From an uncultured Clostridia bacterium (GTDB lineage Bacteria; Bacillota; Clostridia; TANB77; CAG-508), in NCBI GenBank assembly GCA_947625645.1, contig CANQPE010000005.1:1-61810 (forward strand): a DNA stretch of 61,810 nucleotides, given 5' to 3'. A model generated the notes under the pieces. That model saw nothing but the letters and a program-made list of their open reading frames with translations, was not told the DNA's origin and did not search any database. This document shows, piece by piece, positions 38,707 through 48,272 of the stretch (positions within the stretch are counted from its first letter, which is position 1; every line of letters starts with the position of its first letter). A program made the position numbers and the translations under genes.

Positions 38707-39551
38707 CCATGTGCATGGGATTTGGTTGTAATAGTTGTGGTGTTACAGGATGCAGAATTATAGATTCACCAAGAGAAAGACTCATTGCCATATTAACCAA
38801 CAATTTTGTACCATGCAATGGAAGGTTTCCCTTTCTCATTTCTATTGCTACCATTTTTATTGCAGGTAGTTATGGAGGATATTCTTCTGTTTTAGCAACT
38901 TTAACAGTCATTGGTGTTATCTTGTTTGGAATTGTTTTAACTTTATGGATATCAAAACTTTTATCAAAAACCATTCTAAAAGGAATGCCGTCTTCGTTTG
39001 TATTGGAATTACCGCCATACCGAAAGCCACAAATAGGCAAAATATTAGTACGTTCCATATTTGATAGAACATTATTTGTATTAGTTAGAGCCATAAAAGT
39101 GGCAGCTCCTGCCGGACTTGTCATCTGGTTATTAGCAAATGTAGGAATAGGAGGAGAAAGTCTACTAACTATTATTGCAAACTTTTTTGACCCTTTTGCA
39201 AGATTAATGGGATTAGATGGCTATATTTTAACAGCCTTTGTTTTAGGAATACCTGCAAATGAAATTGTATTGCCAATTATTTTAATGTGCTATCTAAAAG
39301 CACATGTATTAATAGATATGGAAGATACATTTGCCATAGGGGAAATTTTAAGACAAAATGGTTGGACGATACTAACAGCGATTAATGTTATGATATTTAC
39401 GGTGCTACATTTCCCATGTGCAACTACATTATTAACCATAAAAAAAGAGACTGGCAGTATAAAATGGACGATTGTTTCGTTTTTAATTCCAACTATTTGC
39501 GGCATGATTGTATGTATGTTAACAAATGTCGTATGGCAAATTTGTATATAA
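38707..39551 (+). CDS. feoB: Ferrous iron transport protein B, C-terminal part (other side of the insertion)
   Basis: MCMGFGCNSCGVTGCRIIDSPRERLIAILTNNFVPCNGRFPFL, canonical FeoB continuation. Confidence 0.97.
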
Positions 39552-39568
39552 AAGGAGGAACATGTAAT

Positions 39569-40519
39569 ATGAATGAAAAGGTCGTATTAGAAAAAGCGGC
39601 GTTTGAAGTTGCAAAACAAAGTGCCATTCCACCGCTAATTTTTACACTTCCTGTGCAAGAAGGAAGAAAAATTTTAGAAGAAGCTCAAAATCAACCTGTA
39701 TATATGTATCCGGCTGATATTAGGGTTGATTGGGTAAATACCAATTGCCATGGATATATTCATGTGTATATCGTAACGCCTTCTTATCCTTCAGAAACAC
39801 GAAATATTATCTTTTATATCCATGGGGCAGGCTGGGTTTTTGGAAGTTTTCATACACATGAAAAATTAGTAAGGGAATTAGCTTATCGAACCAATTCAAT
39901 TATTATATTCCCAGAATATACACGTTCCCCAGAAGCTCGTTTTCCCATTGCCATAGAACAATGCTATTCCATCTTGAATCAAATTCCCTATATTTTAACG
40001 AAGCAAGATATAACAGTGACTATGGAAAAACTGATTGTAGCAGGGGATAGTGTAGGAGGGAATATGGCAATTAGCATAGCACTTTTATCCAAGTTTCAAA
40101 ACGGACCTAAAATTGATAAACAATTGCTATACTATCCTGTAACAAATGATAATTTCAATACAAATTCCTACCTGGAATTTGCCACAGGATATTATTTATA
40201 TCGTGATGGTATGAAGTGGTTCTGGAACAATTATGAACCAAATCTTCAAAATAGAAACAATATTTTAGCAACACCTCTAAAAGCAAGTATAGAACAATTA
40301 CAAGGATTACCAGAAACAATGGTTTTAAATGGGCAAGCAGATGTGTTAAGAGATGAAGGAGAAGCATATGCAAACAAGTTAAGAGAAGCAGGCAACAGTG
40401 TTACACAAGCTACTTTTCAAGGGATGATACATGATTTTGTTATGCTAAATCGTTTAGACCAAACTAAAGCCTGTAGAGCAGCCATGGATCTCTCAACTCA
40501 GTGGATATACAATACATGA
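39569..40519 (+). CDS. Alpha/beta hydrolase fold-3 esterase
   Basis: IFYIHGAGWVFGSF, AGDSVGGNMAISIAL; GGAGG RBS before ATG 39569. Confidence 0.92.
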   Translation: MNEKVVLEKAAFEVAKQSAIPPLIFTLPVQEGRKILEEAQNQPVYMYPADIRVDWVNTNCHGYIHVYIVTPSYPSETRNIIFYIHGAGWVFGSFHTHEKLVRELAYRTNSIIIFPEYTRSPEARFPIAIEQCYSILNQIPYILTKQDITVTMEKLIVAGDSVGGNMAISIALLSKFQNGPKIDKQLLYYPVTNDNFNTNSYLEFATGYYLYRDGMKWFWNNYEPNLQNRNNILATPLKASIEQLQGLPETMVLNGQADVLRDEGEAYANKLREAGNSVTQATFQGMIHDFVMLNRLDQTKACRAAMDLSTQWIYNT

Positions 40520-40522
40520 GTT

Positions 40523-41214
40523 CTATTTTTCTTCAAGTATCTTTTTGGTAGTATATTTACATTTTGGGTAACGGGAACATCCTATAAATTTTCCATACTT
40601 CCCATTTCGCTCAACTAAATTACCACCACATTTAGGACAAATCATGGAGGATTTTTTGATTTCATTATCTTTTAGCCTATTTTGTATATTTTTAACATGC
40701 GCTTTCCTAGTGTTAGAATCTACGATGTTTTTTTGTTCTAAGAATGCTTTTATTTCCAGCAAATTTTGAGATAAGATTTGTTTTTTAAAAGACAAAATGA
40801 AAGAATTAATAAGTTTTTTACTAAAGCCTTTATATGACCATAGTTTTGATGAATTGGATTTTCAAAATAACGCTTATGTTTTCCTAAATACTGTATCCAA
40901 TTGTCTTTATATTCATTTCCAACAATTAATCCATAATAATTTTTCATTTCAATCACAAAAATACCATATTTTGATATTACAATATGGTCAATTTGATGCG
41001 TTCCTCTGTTGGAAGAAAGCATAATATTATTTAAGGTGATATATTCTTTCGGAAGTTTTTTTAATTCCCATTTAACCCAAAATTCTCCCATAAAACCTCG
41101 AATTTGTTTATAAAAAAAGGAACTGATTAAGCCAAGTAAAAAGATGACAATCACAATCGGATTTTTCATGAGTAATTCTATCATAAAAAAACACTTCCTT
41201 TCAAAGTTTGACAT
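40523..41214 (-). pseudogene. NERD-domain + topoisomerase-type C4 zinc-finger protein, frameshifted/internally deleted
   Basis: NERD: IDHIVISKYGIFVIEMKNYYGLIVGNEYKDNWIQY...NPIHQNYGHIKAL; zinc finger: CPKCGGNLVERNGKYGKFIGCSRYPKCKYT in another frame. Confidence 0.85.
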
Positions 41215-41372
41215 TTCTTATCATAACTATAACATATTTTATATGTCAAAGTAAAGGCTTTTAATGATTTTTGATTTCCTTGACTTCAGAAACTTCACAT
41301 GTTAAAATAAAACATAGAAAACGGAAATAAAAATATATTCAACGAAACTTATGTCTAAAAAAGGAGAAATAT

Positions 41373-41687
41373 ATGTTAGAAAAAGGAAAATTTACAGAAA
41401 TTGATGAAAAATTTATTTGCGAAAATTGTGGCAAGGAAGTTCTACCTTTAGGATACTCTTGTAGAAACCATTGCCCTTACTGTTTGCACTCTAAACATGT
41501 AGATAAAAATCCGGGGGATAGGGAAGAAACATGTCATGGAGACTTAGAACCAATAGGATTAGAAATTAACTCTAGAAAGGGATATGTCATCATTTTTCAA
41601 TGCAAAAAATGCGGAGCCATTCGCAAAAACAAAGCAGCCAAAGATGACAACATGGAACTCATAATACAACTATCAAGAGGAAAATAG
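41373..41687 (+). CDS. RNHCP-domain zinc-ribbon protein
   Basis: FICENCGKEVLPLGYSCRNHCPYCLHSKHVDKNPGDR...CKKCGAIRKNKAA. Confidence 0.9.
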   Translation: MLEKGKFTEIDEKFICENCGKEVLPLGYSCRNHCPYCLHSKHVDKNPGDREETCHGDLEPIGLEINSRKGYVIIFQCKKCGAIRKNKAAKDDNMELIIQLSRGK

Positions 41688-41750
41688 GGACAAATAGGGA
41701 CGTTTCTTTTTTGTTCCTGAGGAACAAAAAAGAAACGTCCCTATTTGTCC
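41688..41750. repeat. Long palindromic hairpin element, copy 3 (30-bp perfect arms, TGA loop)
   Basis: GGACAAATAGGGACGTTTCTTTTTTGTTCC-TGA-reverse complement. Confidence 0.95.
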
Positions 41751-44194
41751 TAGATGGTTCTGTTTAAATTACCATTGGTGTAATTGCTTCCTTCGAAGCG
41801 TTTGTGATTTTTTACGGTGTCAACAATATGATTGATTTCTTCAATTGTTTCGTCTAGTATGTCGATACGTACAGAATTAACGGAGAAGTCTTCATAATGA
41901 AGAGAAAGCGTTTTACTATTATAAATTGTGGTTATGGTTTGAATATTGTCTGGGAGTATTCTAAATTCCATTTGCATTCTGTCTTTTAAAGTGTAAGTGT
42001 GAGGAGAAGTACATGGACTTTTACATTCTGGAAAGCATGAATTGGTGTTCCCTAATAGACAATATCGTATATTCATAAGTGGAATTTTGCCATATACAAT
42101 TAATTCTTTTTCTAACATAGAACTATTACATAATTGTAAATAGGTTTGTTTGTCAAGTTCAGGAGAAATGGTATATTTGGTAATTCCCAACGTTTTTAAT
42201 TTGGCTACGGTTTGTGTGTTAAAAACGTTAAGTGTGTAATTCCCAATTAATTCAAATCGGTTTAAATCGATATCAAGTGTTTCAAGTAATTCTAAATTTC
42301 CAATATTAGATAGCACAAATCCTTTTATTGCATATTTTTCTAGTGTTTTATGTATAACCGAAACAAGTAAATTACGGTAATTGACTTTGATAATTGTAGG
42401 AAGATAGATATAGACATGAAAATGTCTGGTTATTTCTTCCAAAATACGGGCATACTCAGGAGATGAGAAGTACTGTAAAGGAACGTAGATATGCTGAATT
42501 GATTTTTGTAAGTTCTGATACTCATATGATGGATTCAGCGTATTTAGCAATACGGAAATAGGGGGATGTTCTATTTTTTTGGTACTTTTTGTCTGCGTAT
42601 CTATTTGTGGGATGACGAATTTTGGTGCCTTTCTCGTTATATTTTCACAAGCAAATGCTTCTACTTTTTGAAGAGCCATACGCCTCAGTTCATTCAGTTT
42701 GGTTTTCGGTAAAAAGATAGCATCATCTAAATCAATTTGAATCAGTTTGAATTGATAGGGAGTGTCATTTGTTTTTGTCATTTGTAAAATGACATTTTCT
42801 GCAAGCAATGGTTGTGTTTTTGCTTCCATGGGAATGCTATCAGGAAGTTCATATTGAATATTCATTTTATGATATATTTTGGGTAACTGAAACGAAGGCG
42901 TTATTCTAATTGAAATTGGTTTCCCTTTTTTTATACAGATTTTAGCGTCTAAATAAATTTTTCGGTTCTCATTGCTATAACTTTTCTTAGCAAACTTAGA
43001 AAGTGCTTTAGAAGAAAGTTTATAAATTTTATCTCCTGACTGGATATTTCCTTTCATTCGGCCAATCGTAACCGTATCTCCTACGTGTGTTTCTTTCACA
43101 TTTTCATTCTTTTGCAAAATTTCGGAAATGGTGTATGTGCCTGTTTCACGTTGCAAAGAAATGGTATCACCTGTTTGAATGGTGTCTTTTAATTTTAACG
43201 TAATATGACCTTTGTTAGGACGATAGTTTTGTACAATTCCTAAGAAAATTCCCATATTGTTAGGCTTTTCTTTATACACTAAGCTTTTATTGGGTGTATC
43301 CTCTAAATGACCATTGGAAAAATTCCCACGGTTAAACACTTGTAATAACATCTTTTCGTCTTCGGAATTAATTTTATAATTTTCAAGGTGACCAGACGCA
43401 ATACATTCTAGTGCTAAGTCAATGTATTTACGGTACAGTTTGGTCACAATGGCAACATATTCACTATTTTTCATTCTGCCTTCAATTTTAAAACTTGTTA
43501 CACCAGCCGTAATGAATTGAGGTAGAAATTGCAAGCCACATAAGTCGCGTGTACTTAATAAATAGCCAGAATCAATTTTCTTGCCATCTTCTAATAGGGA
43601 ATAGGGAAGACGGCAACTTTGTGCACATTTTCCACGGTTACCAGAGCGACCACCAACTAAACTTGAAAAAAGGCATTGGCCAGAGTAAGAAATGCAAAGT
43701 GCTCCATGGACAAAGGTTTCAATTTCAATAGAACTATGTTTACAAATATATGCAATGTCACGTAAAGAAAGTTCACGGGATAAAACGACACGTTTCAATC
43801 CCATTTCTTGTAATTTCAAAACCCCTTCTAAATTATGAATAGACATTTGGGTACTGGAATGAATTGGCAAGTCTGGAAAGGAGTTGATAAGCAAATCTGC
43901 AAACCCTAAATCTTGTACAATAATAGCATCAATTCCAAATTCATAGGCTTGCTTTGCTAAATGAAAAGCTTGTTCTAATTCATTATCTTTTAACAATGTA
44001 TTTAATGTTAAATGCGTTTGAACACCACGTAATTTAGCATAACGAATTGCTTTTTGCAAGGTTTCTGTATCAAAATTATCTGCAAAAGCTCTCGCATTGA
44101 ATGAACTACTACCAAAATATACTGCATCTGCACCGTTCTGGACAGCTGCTTTTAAGGCTTCAAAATTTCCAACAGGGGCTAATAATTCAATCAT
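41750..44194 (-). CDS. Peptidase U32 family protein with C-terminal DUF3656-type extension
   Basis: MIELLAPVGNFEALKAAVQNGADAVYFG; FVHGALCISYSGQCLFSSLVGGRSGNRGKCAQSCRLPY. Confidence 0.93.
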   Translation of the reverse strand: MIELLAPVGNFEALKAAVQNGADAVYFGSSSFNARAFADNFDTETLQKAIRYAKLRGVQTHLTLNTLLKDNELEQAFHLAKQAYEFGIDAIIVQDLGFADLLINSFPDLPIHSSTQMSIHNLEGVLKLQEMGLKRVVLSRELSLRDIAYICKHSSIEIETFVHGALCISYSGQCLFSSLVGGRSGNRGKCAQSCRLPYSLLEDGKKIDSGYLLSTRDLCGLQFLPQFITAGVTSFKIEGRMKNSEYVAIVTKLYRKYIDLALECIASGHLENYKINSEDEKMLLQVFNRGNFSNGHLEDTPNKSLVYKEKPNNMGIFLGIVQNYRPNKGHITLKLKDTIQTGDTISLQRETGTYTISEILQKNENVKETHVGDTVTIGRMKGNIQSGDKIYKLSSKALSKFAKKSYSNENRKIYLDAKICIKKGKPISIRITPSFQLPKIYHKMNIQYELPDSIPMEAKTQPLLAENVILQMTKTNDTPYQFKLIQIDLDDAIFLPKTKLNELRRMALQKVEAFACENITRKAPKFVIPQIDTQTKSTKKIEHPPISVLLNTLNPSYEYQNLQKSIQHIYVPLQYFSSPEYARILEEITRHFHVYIYLPTIIKVNYRNLLVSVIHKTLEKYAIKGFVLSNIGNLELLETLDIDLNRFELIGNYTLNVFNTQTVAKLKTLGITKYTISPELDKQTYLQLCNSSMLEKELIVYGKIPLMNIRYCLLGNTNSCFPECKSPCTSPHTYTLKDRMQMEFRILPDNIQTITTIYNSKTLSLHYEDFSVNSVRIDILDETIEEINHIVDTVKNHKRFEGSNYTNGNLNRTI

Positions 44195-44354
44195 ATTTTT
44201 TACATTCCTTTCATTTTTTTCTATTATATCACAAAATATTACAAAAGTATTACATTTTTCCAAAAAATTCGTTTTTTGTTGACGAAAAAAAATGCGAATG
44301 ATATAATAAAAACGAAAAAAAATACGTTAAAGATAGAAACTTAGGAGGAGACAT

Positions 44355-45866
44355 ATGAAAAAGACAAAATATTTTTGTTTCATTTTATTATTTACATTGC
44401 TTTCATATACCATATTACAAATATATGGTAATCCCTATACATATTCTGTTACACAACAAATTAGCACTGACATTGCAGGAATTGATACATCTGCTTATCC
44501 TGGAATCAAAGAACGCATTCAAGAATTACAAAAAAAATATCCCAATTGGACCTTTAAACTATTGTATACGAATTTGAGTTGGAAAGATGCTATTGCAAAC
44601 GAATATCAAGGACATGGTAGTTCGCCCAAAAACTTAGTAGCCAGTAGCCGTGATTCTAGTTGGATTTGTTCTATTTGCGGAAACCGCGCTTATGACAATG
44701 GAACTTGGAGATGTGCATCTGAATCTGCCATAAGCTATATGATGGATCCTAGAAACATGCTAAATGAAACTAATATTTTTCAATTTGAAGAGTTAACGGG
44801 GGCAACAGCCAATTTAGATACGGTAAAAACAATGACAAATGGAACTTTTTTGCAAGGACATGAGCAAGGCATTGTGAGTACAGCAACCAAACATCAAGTA
44901 AATGCATATTACATTGTAGCACGATTAATCCAAGAACAGGGGAAATCTGGTTCTGTGCTTGTTTCTGGAAAATCTGGGGTTTATAATGCTTTCAATATTG
45001 GAGCATCTGGCTCTTCCAGTGCACAGGTCATTGAAAATGGATTGGCATATGCCAAAAGACAAGGATGGGATACGTTAGAAAAATCAATTGATGGTGGAAT
45101 TGCTTTTGTTGCAAATCAATATATTAAAAAAGGGCAAAATACACTGTATTTTCAAAAATTTAATGTTACAGCTACCGATACATACGCACATCAATATCAA
45201 CAAAATTTAACAGCAGCCCAAACAGAAGGTGAAACGTTAAAAGGAACGTATCAAGCAGTGAATGCTTTAAATTCTGCCCATACATTTATTATTCCACTTT
45301 ATAAGGATATGGGAACGACTGTAACACCTAGACCAGAATCTATTGGAGTTACTTTACCAGGCACTGATTTGGTAAGAATTAATGTAACTAGCAGTTTGAA
45401 ACTTAGAAAATCACCAGAGGACAGTACACTTGTAGCTTGGCTATGGAAAGATGAAATTGTGGCAAGATTAGAGAAAGCTACTACAAAGATAAATGGAACT
45501 TACTGGGACAAAGTTCAAAAAGCCAATGGGCAAGTTGGCTATACGGCAAGAGAAACCTTTGATTATGAAAGCAACTATAAATTGTATTTAGTACCTGTCA
45601 ATTCAGAAACAAACGGAGGAACAGAAACACCACCTCCAGCTTCTAATCCAAATGAAAAAAAGCAATATAACTTAGGGGATTGTAATGGAGATAGTGCTAT
45701 CAATTCAGGAGATTTATTAGCTGTTCGAAAGCATTTAATTGGAACAGCAGTTGCTACAGATGAAGCAGTCTTGAAGGCAATGGATGTGAATAAAGATGGA
45801 ACGGTAAATTCCGGAGATTTATTGTTAATTCGAAAACATTTATTAGGAACGTATGTCATAAAATAA
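44355..45866 (+). CDS. Secreted glucosaminidase-domain cell wall hydrolase with SH3-like and C-terminal dockerin domain
   Basis: Signal peptide; HQVNAYYIVARLIQEQGKSGS...YNAFNIGA; C-terminal GDCNGDSAINSGDLLAVRKHLIG...MDVNKDGTVNSGDLLLIRKHLLG. Confidence 0.87.
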   Translation: MKKTKYFCFILLFTLLSYTILQIYGNPYTYSVTQQISTDIAGIDTSAYPGIKERIQELQKKYPNWTFKLLYTNLSWKDAIANEYQGHGSSPKNLVASSRDSSWICSICGNRAYDNGTWRCASESAISYMMDPRNMLNETNIFQFEELTGATANLDTVKTMTNGTFLQGHEQGIVSTATKHQVNAYYIVARLIQEQGKSGSVLVSGKSGVYNAFNIGASGSSSAQVIENGLAYAKRQGWDTLEKSIDGGIAFVANQYIKKGQNTLYFQKFNVTATDTYAHQYQQNLTAAQTEGETLKGTYQAVNALNSAHTFIIPLYKDMGTTVTPRPESIGVTLPGTDLVRINVTSSLKLRKSPEDSTLVAWLWKDEIVARLEKATTKINGTYWDKVQKANGQVGYTARETFDYESNYKLYLVPVNSETNGGTETPPPASNPNEKKQYNLGDCNGDSAINSGDLLAVRKHLIGTAVATDEAVLKAMDVNKDGTVNSGDLLLIRKHLLGTYVIK

Positions 45867-45877
45867 TATCAGGAAAG

Positions 45878-47365
45878 GTGGAAGAATCCATGAAAAAAAT
45901 AAGAAATATATTAATACTCATTACGTTTTATATCTTAATGGTATTTCATTGCTCGGAAGTACAGGCAGCCTCAGCAACAATTTCAGCAAATAAAACATCT
46001 GCAACAGTTGGTGAAACAGTTACAATTACGGTCTCCGTGAATGCTGCAGCTTGGAATATTCACGTAACAGGCGCAGCAACTGGTACATTTGCAGATTCTA
46101 CTGATGATGCAGAAAATACGTCATTTACGAAACAAGTAACCTTTACACCATCAGCTCCTGGAAATTACACTGTCAATATGAGTGGAGATGTTTCAGAAGG
46201 AAGCAACAATCAAACGAAACCAATTACTGGAAGTGTAGCAATTGCAGTGAAAGAAAAACCGGCAACATCGACCAACAGTACTCCAACTAACACAAATACT
46301 AACACCAATACACCAGATACACCTGCTGCCCCTGCAACTACAAAAGAGCCAGAAACACCAAAAAAATCAAACAATGCAAAACTTTCTAATCTAGGGTTTA
46401 CACCAAATGACTTTAAAGGCTTTACTGCAAATAAAACATCTTATTCAGCTACAGTGCCTAATTCTGTTTCAAGTATAGAAATATATGCCAAAAAAGGGCA
46501 AAGTGGGCAAACCATTTCAGGAACAGGGAAAAAGACGTTACAAGAAGGTACGAATCAATTTAGTGTAACAGTTACAGCAGAAGATGGAACTACTAAAAGT
46601 ACATATACGCTATCTATTACACGTGAGGCAGCAACTGCACAAGAAGAAAATACAACAGAAAATGAAACGACAAGTGAAAATACCACTGATACGAATACAG
46701 TAGCAGAATCAACGACAAATGACAAAGATGATGAGACGAAATTGACAGTTGGTTTAAGTAATTTGTCAATTACGGGAGTAACCTTATCTCCAACATTTCA
46801 AAAAGATGTCTATGAATATACCGCAAAGTTAATAGGCGATAAAACGATGTTAGATATTAATACAACTGCCATTGATGAAGGACAAACAATAGAAATTGTG
46901 GGAAATGAAGATTTACAAGAAGGCGAAAATATTATTACCATTATGGTAACAGATGAAAAGGAAGAGAAAACAGCAACGTATCAAATTACAGTCAATAAAA
47001 GTTTAGTTGATGAAGAAGCCATTGCTAAGGAAAGGGAGAAAGAAGAACAGGAAAAACGACAGAATATGACAATTCTTGCCGTTATTGTGGGAGCGATTGT
47101 TATTGTTAGTCTCATTTTAATTGTTCGATATATTCGTTATCGAAGAGAAGGAGATTATGAGGATGACGACTATGATGATGCATATTTCGAAGATGAAGAA
47201 GATGAACAGCCAGAATTTGTTGAGAAAGAGAAAGAAGAACCAGAAATAGAATTGCCAAAGCGTAAAAAAGAAAAAATTCAAGAAATAACCGAAATGCAAG
47301 AATTTGATGATATAGAAGAAAGAATACGAAAAAACAAATCAAAAGGAAAACGTTTTAAAGATTAA
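45878..47365 (+). CDS. Membrane-anchored surface protein with Ig/cohesin-like N-terminal domain and two cadherin-like beta-sandwich domains
   Basis: Signal peptide; NAKLSNLGFTPNDFKGFTANKTSYSATVPNSVSSIEI...STYTLSITR; LSNLSITGVTLSPTFQKDVYEYTAKL...ATYQITVNKS; TM near C-terminus, acidic tail. Confidence 0.8.
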   Translation: MEESMKKIRNILILITFYILMVFHCSEVQAASATISANKTSATVGETVTITVSVNAAAWNIHVTGAATGTFADSTDDAENTSFTKQVTFTPSAPGNYTVNMSGDVSEGSNNQTKPITGSVAIAVKEKPATSTNSTPTNTNTNTNTPDTPAAPATTKEPETPKKSNNAKLSNLGFTPNDFKGFTANKTSYSATVPNSVSSIEIYAKKGQSGQTISGTGKKTLQEGTNQFSVTVTAEDGTTKSTYTLSITREAATAQEENTTENETTSENTTDTNTVAESTTNDKDDETKLTVGLSNLSITGVTLSPTFQKDVYEYTAKLIGDKTMLDINTTAIDEGQTIEIVGNEDLQEGENIITIMVTDEKEEKTATYQITVNKSLVDEEAIAKEREKEEQEKRQNMTILAVIVGAIVIVSLILIVRYIRYRREGDYEDDDYDDAYFEDEEDEQPEFVEKEKEEPEIELPKRKKEKIQEITEMQEFDDIEERIRKNKSKGKRFKD

Positions 47366-47371
47366 AAAAAT

Positions 47372-47420
47372 AAACGCGAAGTTTAAACTGTTTTGAACAT
47401 TTTAAGATTCGCGTTTTTTT
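47372..47420 (+). terminator. Rho-independent terminator
   Basis: AAACGCGAA...TTCGCGTTTTTTT. Confidence 0.75.
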
Positions 47421-47513
47421 GAGTTCTAGGAAATAGTATAGGCAAAAACGTTTTGATGATATTAAGAACAAATTTTAAAAAATGGCATATGATACCTAAA
47501 AGGAGGTTATACT

Positions 47514-48044
47514 ATGTATCATGAAACATATGAAGAATACATAAGAAGCATTTTAGGGTATCCTTCGCAGCCAATGGCAAATATGATGCCAAATAATTAT
47601 ATGATGAATCCTACCATGTCAATGAATTCACAATTGGAAAATTATTATCCTGAAGTGTATAAAGTACTATATCCTATGGTTAGGAAAATATGTATGAATT
47701 CAGGTCAAAACTTAACACGAGAACAAATTGAAAATATGACAGATGAAATTTATACTGCCTTTGAAAATGCAGAAAATAGAGGGGCAGATACAGAGGAAAA
47801 TGCAAAAACAACAGAAAAACAAGAAAATAGGGAAGAAGACCGAAATATCAGAAATAATCCATTAACCAGAGATTTGATTAAAATTTTAATTTTGCGAGAA
47901 TTACTAGGAAACTCTCGACCACCAATGCGACCACCAAGACCAGGAGGACCAAACCCAAGACCACCATTTGGTCCAGGATTCCCAGGAGGAACAAGACCAC
48001 CTATGATGCCTAGAAGCGACTATTACCCAGATTTATATGAATAA
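47514..48044 (+). CDS. Uncharacterised Met/Asn-rich N-terminus, Pro/Gly/Arg-rich C-terminus protein (possible spore-surface protein)
   Basis: RBS AAAGGAGG; C-terminal RPPMRPPRPGGPNPRPPFGPGFPGGTRPPMMPRSDYYPDLYE. Confidence 0.6.
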   Translation: MYHETYEEYIRSILGYPSQPMANMMPNNYMMNPTMSMNSQLENYYPEVYKVLYPMVRKICMNSGQNLTREQIENMTDEIYTAFENAENRGADTEENAKTTEKQENREEDRNIRNNPLTRDLIKILILRELLGNSRPPMRPPRPGGPNPRPPFGPGFPGGTRPPMMPRSDYYPDLYE

Positions 48045-48141
48045 CGAGAAAGAGATCATACCATAGCCAATTCTATAATACGACCTCCTTCTGTATCGTA
48101 TGTGCACTGCACACAGAAACAATACAATATGTAACATAAAT

Positions 48142-48170
48142 AGTATACCACTTCACTTTGGGAAAGTCAA
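48142..48170 (-). promoter_or_regulatory. Predicted strong extended-10 promoter on minus strand (TTGACT-17 bp-TATACT)
   Basis: Reverse strand TTGACTTTCCCAAAGTGAAGTGGTATACT; a canonical AAGGAGGT lies downstream at 48090-48083. Confidence 0.6.
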
Positions 48171-48272
48171 TTTATTTTTTCAAAATTTTCCAAATTTTCT
48201 AAATAAACGACAACATAAATTTCAAAAATTCGTCAAAAATAAAAATGAGAATTTTTGAAAGGATGATGAATT

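Larger units (their letters stand above)
29264..38713. mobile_element. 9,450-bp serine-recombinase integrative element inserted in feoB
   Basis: 14-bp direct repeat CCATGTGCATGGGA at both ends; inverted element termini AGTGACAAAATGGTA / TACCATTTTGTCACT; recombinase gene next to the left end; exact excision restores the feoB frame. Confidence 0.93.

Noticed and set aside
29264-38713. Element as a prophage or ICE
   Set aside because: No capsid, portal, relaxase or T4SS-like genes between the ends; only recombinase, one small ORF and two surface-protein genes, so a recombinase-cargo element fits better.
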